From the NCBI GenBank assembly GCA_003154635.1, contig PMDX01000324.1:1-5368 (forward strand): 5,368 nt of DNA. Direction: 5' to 3'. The notes beneath the pieces were generated by a model. The model was not told the DNA's origin. It searched no databases and saw only the letters and a program-made list of their open reading frames with translations. The stretch comes from Actinomycetota bacterium (GTDB lineage Bacteria; Actinomycetota; Geothermincolia; Fen-727; Anoxymicrobiaceae). Below are positions 1 through 4,228 of the stretch, in pieces (within the stretch, counting starts at the first letter, position 1; the number at the start of each line of letters is the position of its first letter). Position numbers and translations under genes: made by a program.

Positions 1-149
1 TGCGCGACATGATTACGCTGGCGTGTAACGAGTGCAAGCGCCGGAACTACAACACCACGAAGAACAAGAAGAAGACGACAGAACGGCTCGAGCTCAAGAA
101 GTTCTGTCCGTGGTGCCGGACGCACACGACGCACCGGGAGACGAAATAG
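1..149 (+). CDS. rpmG: 50S ribosomal protein L33, 5' end cut by one base
   Basis: Small protein of the large ribosomal subunit. The frame is open from base 3 to a TAG stop at 147-149. Bases 1-2 are 'tg', so the start codon (ATG or GTG) has lost only its first base at the window edge, and the full protein would be 49 residues, normal for L33. It begins M-RDMITLACNECKRRNY. Cysteines at about residues 9, 12, 36 and 39 form two CxxC pairs, so this is the zinc-binding (C+) form of L33, as opposed to the zinc-free paralogue some bacteria carry. The C-terminal THRETK and the ELKKFCPWC stretch are typical of the family. It lies upstream of tRNA-Trp and secE, a common arrangement in Gram-positive bacteria. 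Identity is secure; its promoter lies outside the window. Confidence 0.95.
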   Translation, partial: RDMITLACNECKRRNYNTTKNKKKTTERLELKKFCPWCRTHTTHRETK

Positions 150-151
150 CC

Positions 152-224
152 GGGATGAGGGATTCGGGATTGGGGATTCGGGAAGACCCACCGAAACCCG
201 ACTCCCGAAACCCGAACCCCGATT
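152..224. repeat. GGGATTC-type low-complexity inverted repeat with G-tracts on both strands
   Basis: The spacer between rpmG and the tRNA is filled by short G-tract units (GGGATTC, GGGATT) on the left and their near-complement (CCCGAAA, CCCGAA) on the right. The arms 162-183 and 203-224 match at 18 of 22 positions around a 19-base loop. The left half has five G-runs (152-154, 159-161, 166-168, 172-175, 180-182) with 3-4 base loops, a canonical G-quadruplex pattern. The right half has four C-runs (197-199, 204-206, 211-213, 217-220), giving the same pattern on the other strand. No T-run follows, so it does not look like an intrinsic terminator. The units resemble dispersed intergenic repeats that I recall from some other high-GC genomes; that resemblance is from memory. 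Confidence 0.75.
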
Positions 225-226
225 GA

Positions 227-302
227 AGGCCAATAGCTCAACTGGTAGAGCGCCGGTCTCCAAAACCGGAGGTTGGGGGTTCGAGTCCCTCCGGGCCTGC
301 CA
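227..302 (+). tRNA. trnW: tRNA-Trp, anticodon CCA, 3' CCA encoded
   Basis: A complete 76-base cloverleaf can be drawn. The D stem is GCTC/GAGC (236-239/248-251), the anticodon stem CCGGT/ACCGG (253-257/265-269), and the loop CTCCAAA has anticodon CCA at 260-262. The variable loop is AGGTT, and the T arm is GGGGG-TTCGAGT-CCCTC with one G-T pair. The discriminator is G299 and CCA is encoded at 300-302. The acceptor stem AGGCCAA (227-233) pairs with CGGGCCT (292-298) for only five of seven pairs; A232 faces G293 and A233 faces C292, both non-canonical. The position between rpmG and secE is common for tRNA-Trp in Gram-positive bacteria. No separate promoter is visible, so it is probably cut out of a longer transcript. 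Confidence 0.96.
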
Positions 303-314
303 TGCCCCCTGAAA

Positions 315-343
315 ACCGGGTTCGTCTCGGTGAAGCGCCCGGT
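315..343 (+). other. Small hairpin between tRNA-Trp and secE
   Basis: ACCGGG (315-320) and CCCGGT (338-343) are perfect complements. TTC (321-323) and GAA (332-334) can extend the stem past a GCG bulge. The stem lies 12 bases past the tRNA CCA end and just before the secE ribosome binding site. A purine-rich stretch follows instead of a T-run, so it is not an intrinsic terminator. It may help 3' processing of the tRNA or protect the 5' end of the secE message, but that is inference. A stem of this size could also arise by chance. Confidence 0.35.
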
Positions 344-356
344 AAAAAGAGGTAAG

Positions 357-659
357 ATGCTTAATCGTGAATTGCGGAGAGTCCAGGAGCGGAGCAAACA
401 GTCCGCGCAGAAGCAGCGGCAGGTAGCCCAGCGAAAGAAAGCCGCAGAGAAGAAAAAGGCCGAAAAGAAGGGCGCCTGGAAGACCGTAACCCAGTTCTTG
501 CATGATGTTCGCATCGAGCTGAAGAAGGTGATCTGGCCGAGCAAGCAGGAAGTCATCAACTACACGGCTGTAGTATTGATCACTGTGACCATCGTCACGA
601 CGTTCATCCTGGTGCTGGACCTGGTGCTTTCTAAGTTGTTGCACCTTATAATCGCCTGA
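357..659 (+). CDS. secE: Preprotein translocase subunit SecE
   Basis: SecE is the small essential subunit that clamps SecY in the SecYEG channel for protein export across the cytoplasmic membrane. The protein is 100 residues. Residues 1-40 are very rich in Lys, Arg, Ala and Gln and look like a charged cytoplasmic helix. The conserved amphipathic region follows, with VRIELKKVIWPSKQEV at about 52-67. One hydrophobic segment, about 70-99, ends the protein. This is the single-span form seen in Gram-positive bacteria, unlike the three-span E. coli form. The ATG at 357 is chosen because AGAGG lies at 348-352. The frame stays open upstream into the tRNA gene, and an in-frame GTG at 330 is a weaker alternative. 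nusG follows, the usual partner gene. Confidence 0.95.
   Translation: MLNRELRRVQERSKQSAQKQRQVAQRKKAAEKKKAEKKGAWKTVTQFLHDVRIELKKVIWPSKQEVINYTAVVLITVTIVTTFILVLDLVLSKLLHLIIA
647..652 (+). promoter_or_regulatory. Possible -10 box for an internal nusG promoter
   Basis: A perfect TATAAT lies in the last codons of secE. If active, it would start transcription near 659, giving a leader of about 95 bases before the preferred nusG ATG. No -35 box is convincing at 16-18 bases upstream (the 17-base position reads GTGCTT), and there is no TG extension. The hexamer may therefore be chance codon usage. Confidence 0.2.
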
Positions 660-671
660 TACGGTTCCGCA

Positions 672-686
672 CAGTGGCTGCCACTG
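672..686. repeat. 15-base palindrome between secE and nusG
   Basis: CAGTGGC (672-678) and GCCACTG (680-686) are perfect complements around a single T. As DNA this is a symmetric site. As RNA the loop would have to open by a pair or two, leaving about five or six pairs. A second, weaker repeat follows directly: CAGAT (689-693) and ATCTG (700-704) around six bases. The only in-frame upstream start for nusG, the GTG at 674, is buried in the left arm. No T-run follows, so it is not a terminator. Confidence 0.5.
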
Positions 687-754
687 AGCAGATCTATACA
701 TCTGTGTCGGTGCTGGAACAAGGATCGAATTCAACAGAGGGGAAAAGCAAGAAG

Positions 755-1288
755 ATGCCTCGGAGAAATGAAAAGTGGTACGTGGTACACACTTATTCCG
801 GGTATGAGAATAAAGTGAAGAACAACCTGGAACACCGCATCGATTCCATGCACATGAAGGACAAGATATTCGAAGTGGTGGTCCCGGTCGAGGACGTGCT
901 CGAATACAAGTCCGGCAAAAAGCAGCTGATACAGAAGAAGCTGCTGCCCGGATACCTGCTGGTGCGTATGGAACTCGACGATGATTCCTGGTACGTGGTC
1001 AGGAACACACCCGGGGTGACCGGGTTCGTCGGCACTTCGGCGCGCCCTGTGCCGATCCCGCCCGATGAGGTCGATCGCGTGCTCGCCAGGCAGAAGGCCG
1101 AGAAGCCGAAGGTCTCCGCAGAGTTCACCGAAGGTGAGGGCGTCAAGGTTGTAGAGGGACCGTTCGCGGACTTCACCGGTGTCATCAGCGAGGTGAGCCT
1201 GGATCAGAGCAAGCTGAAAGTGCTCGTATCGATATTCGGGCGCGAGACGCCTGTCGAACTGGCGTTCGATCAGATCATAAAGCTTTAA
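755..1288 (+). CDS. nusG: Transcription termination/antitermination factor NusG
   Basis: NusG binds elongating RNA polymerase, changes pausing, and links it to Rho or to ribosomal protein S10. The 177-residue product has the NGN domain at about 6-110, opening with KWYVVHTYSGYENKV and containing LLPGYLLVRM and NTPGVTGFVG. A KOW domain lies at about 125-177, with EGEGVKVVEGPFADFTGVI. The ATG at 755 gives the standard family length, and AGAGGGG (736-742) lies upstream at a long but usable distance. The frame also opens at a GTG at 674, which would add 27 poorly conserved-looking residues. That start has no Shine-Dalgarno sequence and lies in a palindrome, so I reject it, though long N-termini do occur in actinobacterial NusG. 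L11 follows after 16 bases, suggesting co-transcription. Confidence 0.95.
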   Translation: MPRRNEKWYVVHTYSGYENKVKNNLEHRIDSMHMKDKIFEVVVPVEDVLEYKSGKKQLIQKKLLPGYLLVRMELDDDSWYVVRNTPGVTGFVGTSARPVPIPPDEVDRVLARQKAEKPKVSAEFTEGEGVKVVEGPFADFTGVISEVSLDQSKLKVLVSIFGRETPVELAFDQIIKL

Positions 1289-1304
1289 AGAGGAGCTGGA
1301 AACC

Positions 1305-1733
1305 GTGGCCAAGAAAATAAAGACCGTTCTGAAGCTGCAGATACCGGCGGGGCAGGCAAACCCGGCGCCCCCGGTCGGCCCCGCGCTGGGCCAGCATGGC
1401 GTCAACATAATGGAGTTCTGCAAGGCATACAATGCCCAGACCATGAACCAGTTGGGGCAGATCGTGCCCGTCGAGATAACGATATACGAAGACCGCTCTT
1501 TCTCATTCGTCCTCAAGACACCTCCGGCGTCGAGGCTGCTGATCGAGGCCGCGGGCATCGAGAAGGGGAGCGGCGAGCCCAATCGGGACCAGTCTGGCAG
1601 CATCTCGCGTGACAAGGTCCGCGACATAGCGAAAACAAAGATGCCTGACCTCAACACCAAAGACCTTGATGCCGCGGTGCGGATTATCGAGGGAACGGCC
1701 CGGAGCATGGGCCTCGAGGTCGTTGGCGACTGA
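1305..1733 (+). CDS. rplK: 50S ribosomal protein L11
   Basis: L11 binds helices 43-44 of 23S rRNA at the base of the stalk, where it takes part in GTPase activation and the stringent response and forms the thiostrepton site. The 142-residue product matches the usual 140-145. The N-terminal domain (about 1-72) contains the proline-rich QANPAPPVGPALGQHG segment (about 17-32) that contacts the antibiotic, followed by VNIMEFCKAYNAQT. The RNA-binding C-terminal domain (about 73-142) ends with KMPDLNTKDLDAAVRIIEGT and the MGLEVVG tail. The start is GTG at 1305, with AGAGGAG at 1289-1295, directly after the nusG stop. L1 follows after 17 bases, so rplKA forms the usual pair. I see no clear L1-binding leader in the short gap upstream. 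Confidence 0.97.
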   Translation: MAKKIKTVLKLQIPAGQANPAPPVGPALGQHGVNIMEFCKAYNAQTMNQLGQIVPVEITIYEDRSFSFVLKTPPASRLLIEAAGIEKGSGEPNRDQSGSISRDKVRDIAKTKMPDLNTKDLDAAVRIIEGTARSMGLEVVGD

Positions 1734-1750
1734 ACTACGGGAGACTCAAG

Positions 1751-2476
1751 GTGAAACGCAGAAGCCGAAGGTACAAGGAAAACCAGAGCAAGATCGAGCC
1801 GGGAAAGCTCTACACGCCGTATGAGGCTGCCGTGCTCATCAAAGAGATGGCCGGCTCCAACTTCGACGAAACGTTCGAGGCGGCCATACGCCTTGGCGTC
1901 GACCCGCGCCGGGCCGACCAGATGGTGCGAGGAACGGCCATGCTGCCAAAGGGTACCGGCAAAGAGGTGCGCGTGGCGGTGTTCGCCATCGGCGAGAAGG
2001 CTGCCGAGGCCGAGAAGGCCGGGGCGGACTTCGTCGGCGGCGAGGATATGGTCGAGAAAGTCCAGAAAGGCTGGACCGACTTCGACGCGGCCATCGCGGC
2101 TCCGGATGTGATGAGCCTGGTCGGAAGGCTCGGCAAGATCCTTGGCCCGCGCGGCCTCATGCCCAACCCCAAGAGCGGCACTGTCACCTTTGACATCGAG
2201 AAAGCGGTAACGGATGCCAAGGGGGGAAAGGTCGAGTACAGGGTCGACAAACAGGCGAACATCCACATGGCACTCGGAAAGGTCTCGTTCCCCGCTGAGA
2301 GCATCATGGAGAACTACCAGGTCGTGCTCGAGGAACTTATCAGGGCTCGTCCTGCGGCCGCCAAGGGACGCTACCTGCGTTCCATCACGTTCACGAGCAC
2401 GATGGGCCCGGGGATACCGGTTGATACTTCGATCACGAGAGATCTCATCCCCGAGACCGTGTCCACGAGTAGTTGA
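1751..2476 (+). CDS. rplA: 50S ribosomal protein L1
   Basis: L1 binds the mobile L1 stalk of 23S rRNA near the E site and helps release of deacylated tRNA. In many bacteria it also represses its own rplKA message. The product is 241 residues, slightly longer than the usual 225-235, with a short extra C-terminal tail. The N-terminal part, from about residue 18 (KLYTPYEAAVLIKE), and the domain I motif NFDETFEAAIRLGVDP are typical. The family signature GRLGKILGPRGLMPNPKSGT lies at 125-144. VEYRVDKQANIHMALGK and the final ITFTSTMGPGIPVD are also diagnostic. The start is GTG at 1751 with GGGAG at 1739-1743, seven bases upstream. The TGA stop at 2474-2476 nearly abuts the -35 box of the presumed rplJ promoter. 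Confidence 0.97.
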   Translation: MKRRSRRYKENQSKIEPGKLYTPYEAAVLIKEMAGSNFDETFEAAIRLGVDPRRADQMVRGTAMLPKGTGKEVRVAVFAIGEKAAEAEKAGADFVGGEDMVEKVQKGWTDFDAAIAAPDVMSLVGRLGKILGPRGLMPNPKSGTVTFDIEKAVTDAKGGKVEYRVDKQANIHMALGKVSFPAESIMENYQVVLEELIRARPAAAKGRYLRSITFTSTMGPGIPVDTSITRDLIPETVSTSS

Positions 2477-2478
2477 TT

Positions 2479-2508
2479 TTGACAGCCGCGCGGATGTTCT
2501 GTTAGAGT
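2479..2508 (+). promoter_or_regulatory. Candidate promoter for rplJL
   Basis: A consensus -35 TTGACA (2479-2484) lies two bases after the rplA stop. Eighteen bases later comes TAGAGT (2503-2508), preceded by an extended -10 TG at 2500-2501. TTGACA with 18 bases and TAGAGT resembles housekeeping-sigma promoters that I know from Actinobacteria. The start would fall near 2515, giving a leader of about 150 bases before rplJ that contains the L10 leader. A promoter at this place also exists in E. coli. The hexamers are clear but activity is inferred. Confidence 0.6.
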
Positions 2509-2519
2509 CTGTGCGGCTG
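2483..2519. repeat. 12-bp inverted repeat overlapping the rplJ promoter
   Basis: Arms 2483-2494 and 2508-2519 pair along their full length: seven uninterrupted pairs CAGCCGC/GCGGCTG, then five more including two G-U. The loop is 13 bases. TTTT two bases to the left and AAAA directly to the right could lengthen it past a GA bulge. The repeat spans from inside the -35 box to the expected start site. It could be an operator, or a hairpin in read-through RNA right after rplA. No T-run follows on either strand, so it is not an intrinsic terminator. Confidence 0.6.
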
Positions 2520-2520
2520 A

Positions 2521-2649
2521 AAAGATAGATCGGTGTCAAGCACCAGGAACAACTGAATAGCTCGGATGCCCGAGACGGCAGGCGCCGAAAGGCTTAATGG
2601 AGTACCTGCCCAGGCTTTTAAACTGGCCTCTCGGGAGGCCTTTTGTTTT
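2521..2649 (+). promoter_or_regulatory. Ribosomal protein L10 leader (autoregulatory RNA) of rplJL
   Basis: The 5' region of rplJ matches the pattern of the L10 leader family. GGCAGG (2577-2582) pairs with CCTGCC (2605-2610). Inside it, GCC-GAAA-GGC (2584-2593) is capped by a GNRA tetraloop and followed by an unpaired TTAATGGAGTA strand. This bulged, kink-turn-like helix with GGCTTA resembles the L10 site on 23S rRNA. Upstream hairpins are CTCGG/CCGAG (2561-2565/2570-2574) and GGTG/CACC (2532-2535/2541-2544). An intrinsic terminator closes the leader. Bases 2569-2575 (CCCGAGA) can instead pair with 2629-2635 (TCTCGGG), which would break the terminator. In Bacillus subtilis the L10-L12 complex controls such a leader by attenuation; the same here is inferred. 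Confidence 0.85.
2625..2649 (+). terminator. Intrinsic terminator/attenuator before rplJ
   Basis: GGCCTC (2625-2630) and GAGGCC (2635-2640) form a perfect six-pair GC-rich stem around the loop TCGG. It is followed at once by TTTTGTTTT (2641-2649). It lies directly before the rplJ Shine-Dalgarno sequence, so it must be read through for L10 and L12 to be made. That placement marks it as a regulated attenuator of the L10 leader and not as the end of the rplKA unit. Confidence 0.92.
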
Positions 2650-2655
2650 GGAGGT
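2650..2655 (+). promoter_or_regulatory. Shine-Dalgarno sequence that fixes the rplJ start
   Basis: GGAGGT lies seven bases before the GTG at 2663. It rules out the in-frame ATG at 2597, which lies inside the L10-binding helix and upstream of the attenuator and has no ribosome binding site. Confidence 0.88.
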
Positions 2656-2662
2656 AACGCCT

Positions 2663-3379
2663 GTGCCCAGCCGGGAGAAAAAAGACAAGGTCAAGCAGAT
2701 CAAGAAGTGGTTCGAACAATCCGAGTCACTCCTTATCCTGCATTACAGGGGACTGAAAGTCTCCGAGGCGAACGAGCTGCGCGAACAGATCAAGAGCATG
2801 GGCTCGGAGCTGAGAGTGCTCAAGAATACCCTTACCAAGATCGCGCTCATTGACACCCCGAACGAAGAGCTCGCGCCGCTATTCGAAGGCCCGGTCGCGG
2901 TGGTCTTTGCAAACGAGGACCCGGCTCCGGTAGCCAGGACTCTGCGAGATTTCTCCCGCGGACACAAGGAGTTCTACCTGCTGGGAGGCATGCTCGAAGG
3001 CCGCGTGCTAGACGGTAAGCAGGTTGAGGCCTTCGCCATGTTGCCATCGCGCGAAATCCTACTCGCGCACGCTGTGGGACGCGCTGCGTCTCCATTGTCG
3101 GGCTTCGTCGGCGTGCTTGCCGGCCCGCTTCGCAAGATGATCGGCGTCATGCAGGCTATAGCCGACAAGAAGGCAGGCGAGCAGCCCGCCGCTCCAGCAG
3201 CCACTGTGCCATCCGACGTAATACCCGCCGTCGAGGAGTCCGGCGCACCCGAAGAAGCGCCTCCGGCGGCCGGAGACCGGGAAGAGAGAGCGCCTGAGAC
3301 TGCCACAGCGGAAGAGCCCGCTACTGAAAGTGCCGATACCGAGACCGCGGCCGAGGCCACGGACTCTCAGGAAGATTAA
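2663..3379 (+). CDS. rplJ: 50S ribosomal protein L10 with long acidic C-terminal tail
   Basis: L10 anchors the L7/L12 dimers to the stalk base and represses its own operon. The start is GTG at 2663, giving 238 residues against the usual 165-180. The rRNA-binding domain (about 1-135) has REKKDKVKQIKKWFEQSESL, HYRGLKVSEANELR and LRVLKNTLTKIA, then LFEGPVAVVFANEDPAPVAR. The segment 142-172, with SPLSGFVGVLAGPLRKMIGV and MQAIADKK, leads into the C-terminal helix that binds L12 dimers; its length suggests about two dimers (inference). Residues 174-238 form an extra low-complexity tail of Ala, Pro, Glu, Thr and Asp that ends in SQED. Tails like this occur in some high-GC Gram-positive bacteria and are probably disordered. 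rplL follows after a 42-base purine-rich gap. Expression is likely controlled by the leader upstream. Confidence 0.96.
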   Translation: MPSREKKDKVKQIKKWFEQSESLLILHYRGLKVSEANELREQIKSMGSELRVLKNTLTKIALIDTPNEELAPLFEGPVAVVFANEDPAPVARTLRDFSRGHKEFYLLGGMLEGRVLDGKQVEAFAMLPSREILLAHAVGRAASPLSGFVGVLAGPLRKMIGVMQAIADKKAGEQPAAPAATVPSDVIPAVEESGAPEEAPPAAGDREERAPETATAEEPATESADTETAAEATDSQED

Positions 3380-3408
3380 AGAAAGATAAACGAAAGAAAC
3401 CGATAAGA

Positions 3409-3417
3409 AGAGGTGAT
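3409..3417 (+). promoter_or_regulatory. Extended Shine-Dalgarno sequence that fixes the rplL start
   Basis: AGAGGTGAT is an almost full complement of the 16S rRNA 3' end (AGGAGGTGAT). It ends four bases before the TTG at 3422. The GTG at 3413-3415 lies inside it and therefore cannot be the start of translation it directs. The preceding 3380-3408 is almost all A and G, so the site should be unstructured and efficient. Confidence 0.85.
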
Positions 3418-3421
3418 CGTT

Positions 3422-3817
3422 TTGGCGGAAAAGCTGACCCCCCAGGATGCCATAGAGGCAATCAAGAACTGGTCGGTGCTCGAGCTGTCGGAGTTTATCA
3501 AGCTGGCTGAGGAGGAGTTCGGCGTCACAGCCGCTGCTCCAGTGGCCGCCGCGGCCGCCGGTGTGCCAGGTGGTGCCAACGAGGGTGCCGGTGAGGAAGA
3601 GGAGCAGACGCAGTTTGACGTGGTCCTTATTTCCGCCGGCGAGAAGAAGATCCCCGTTATCAAAGAGGTGAGGGTTATCACGAACCTCGGCCTGAAGGAA
3701 GCCAAGGCACTCGTCGAAGAAGCGCCGAAGCCGGTAAAAGAAGGCGTAGCCAAAGAAGAGGCGGACAAGATCAAGAACCAGCTCGAGGAAGCGGGAGCCG
3801 TAGTCGAGCTGAAATAG
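3422..3817 (+). CDS. rplL: 50S ribosomal protein L7/L12
   Basis: L7/L12 is the multi-copy stalk protein that recruits translation factors such as EF-Tu and EF-G and stimulates their GTPase activity. From TTG at 3422 the product has 131 residues and begins MAEKLTPQDAIEAI, as expected for the family. Residues 1-33 form the dimerising, L10-binding helical domain (WSVLELSEFIKLAEEEFGV). Residues 35-60 are an Ala/Gly-rich then Glu-rich flexible hinge. Residues 64-131 form the globular factor-binding domain, with FDVVLISAGEKKIPVIKEVR, TNLGLKEAKALVEEAPKPVK and a final AGAVVELK. A GTG at 3413 would add three residues but lies within the Shine-Dalgarno sequence. The strong ribosome binding site fits the need for several L12 copies per ribosome. 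A long spacer separates it from rpoB. Confidence 0.97.
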   Translation: MAEKLTPQDAIEAIKNWSVLELSEFIKLAEEEFGVTAAAPVAAAAAGVPGGANEGAGEEEEQTQFDVVLISAGEKKIPVIKEVRVITNLGLKEAKALVEEAPKPVKEGVAKEEADKIKNQLEEAGAVVELK

Positions 3818-4112
3818 CCAGCGACACTGCCCTCGGTGGGCAACGCCGGGGTCAGGTTCCCGTATCGCTGCCGGGCTTGCTCGAGAGAGCGGACCGGCGC
3901 GGTTGATGCCGGGCCTGCCCTTGCAAGCGTCGCCCGACCGCCAGTCCATGCGCTTGTCAACAAACCACCCGCGATTCACTGGTGTGCCCGCAAACCCGCA
4001 AGAGGGATTGTCGGTAAGAACGCGAAGGCATCACAAGCAGCGGGAGGTGTGACTCGAGGCCGTGAGGCCCTGCGACGGTGCTGACGCGGAACTTCGAATG
4101 TTAAGGAAGCGT
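3818..4112 (+). other. GC-rich, hairpin-rich spacer after rplL
   Basis: About 295 bases hold no gene I can support. Several stems are visible: TGCCC/GGGCA (3828-3842); a GNRA-capped hairpin (3870-3898, listed separately); GCGGT/ACCGC with CGGGC/GCCCG (3899-3903/3937-3941 and 3910-3914/3932-3936); and GGCC-GTGA-GGCC (4058-4069), again with a GNRA loop. None is followed by a T-run. An 82-codon frame (3836-4084, GTG start) has no ribosome binding site and no family features. In E. coli the rplL-rpoB spacer holds an attenuator and an RNase III site, so a transcript-processing or attenuation role is plausible but only inferred. A structured RNA of unknown type cannot be excluded. Confidence 0.5.
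3870..3898 (+). other. GNRA-capped hairpin 52 bases after the rplL stop
   Basis: The outer stem is GCCGG/CCGGC (3870-3874/3894-3898). After a small internal loop (GC against A) the inner stem is TTGCTC/GAGCGG (3877-3882/3887-3892), with two G-U pairs, capped by GAGA. This should be a stable hairpin in RNA. It lies about where the E. coli rplL-rpoB attenuator sits, but there is no T-run, so it is not an ordinary intrinsic terminator. Confidence 0.5.
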
Positions 4113-4143
4113 CCAATTCATTGACTTCGCTGGTCAAAATTGG
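4113..4143. repeat. Inverted repeat covering the rpoB -35 box and spacer
   Basis: CCAATT (4113-4118) and TTGAC (4121-4125), with a CA bulge between them, mirror GTCAA (4133-4137) and AATTGG (4138-4143). That gives 11 pairs around the seven-base loop TTCGCTG. The left arm contains the -35 box and the right arm ends exactly where the -10 box begins. The symmetry suits a protein-binding operator, but it could be chance. Confidence 0.55.
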
Positions 4144-4149
4144 TATTAT
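4121..4149 (+). promoter_or_regulatory. Strong candidate promoter for rpoB
   Basis: TTGACT (4121-4126) and TATTAT (4144-4149) each match the consensus at five of six positions and are separated by the optimal 17 bases. The local sequence is AT-richer than the surroundings. Transcription would start near 4156 and give an untranslated leader of about 85 bases before the TTG at 4242. It would let RNA polymerase genes be expressed apart from rplJL. Confidence 0.75.
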
Positions 4150-4181
4150 ACAAGTTTGCGTGGTTGGAAAGGTTGCATAGC

Positions 4182-4213
4182 GCTAGGGAATAATTTGTAG
4201 GTCCTATTCTAGC
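4182..4213 (+). other. Possible hairpin in the rpoB leader
   Basis: GCTA (4182-4185) and GAATA (4188-4192), split by a GG bulge, pair with TATTC (4205-4209) and TAGC (4210-4213) around a 12-base loop. That is nine pairs, mostly A-T, so of modest stability. It ends 15 bases before the rpoB Shine-Dalgarno sequence and has no T-run. A regulatory role is speculative. Confidence 0.3.
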
Positions 4214-4228
4214 CCATTCTCAGTCGTT

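Noticed and set aside
312..319. AAAACCGG repeated from the anticodon arm (262-269) to just after the tRNA
   Set aside because: Eight bases only, with no further similarity on either side; most likely chance.
47..559. 170-codon open frame on the minus strand across rpmG, the tRNA and secE
   Set aside because: It includes the antisense of tRNA-Trp, translating to a GGTRTPNLRFWRPALYQLSY-like string that I recall as a common misannotation. It is antisense to three real genes.
1289..1304. L1-binding autoregulatory site before rplK
   Set aside because: The nusG-rplK gap is only 16 bases and shows no stem resembling the L1 site of 23S rRNA.
731..2539. 602-codon open frame on the minus strand opposite nusG, rplK and rplA
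   Set aside because: Long, but fully antisense to three well-identified genes. High GC at third positions removes stops on the opposite strand, and the translation shows no family features.
2597..2662. In-frame ATG at 2597 as the rplJ start
   Set aside because: It lies inside the L10 leader helix and upstream of the attenuator. GGAGGT before GTG 2663 gives the proper start and family N-terminus.
3909..3919. 11-base match (CCGGGCCTGCC) to the 3' end of the tRNA at 291-301, possible tRNA fragment or attachment site
   Set aside because: A few 11-base matches are expected by chance in a GC-rich window of this size, and the flanks do not align as a tRNA arm.
3059..3979. 306-codon open frame on the minus strand opposite rplJ and rplL
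   Set aside because: Shadow of the real genes and their GC bias; no recognisable domains or ribosome binding site.
3954..3982. TTGTCA at 3954-3959 as a second promoter in the rplL-rpoB spacer
   Set aside because: The position 17 bases downstream reads CACTGG, nothing like a -10 box.
3836..4084. 82-codon frame on the plus strand between rplL and rpoB
   Set aside because: GTG start without a Shine-Dalgarno sequence, overlaps several RNA stems, Arg/Ala-rich translation with no family features. A GGGAGG just before an in-frame GTG at 4049 is too close to it to serve as a ribosome binding site.
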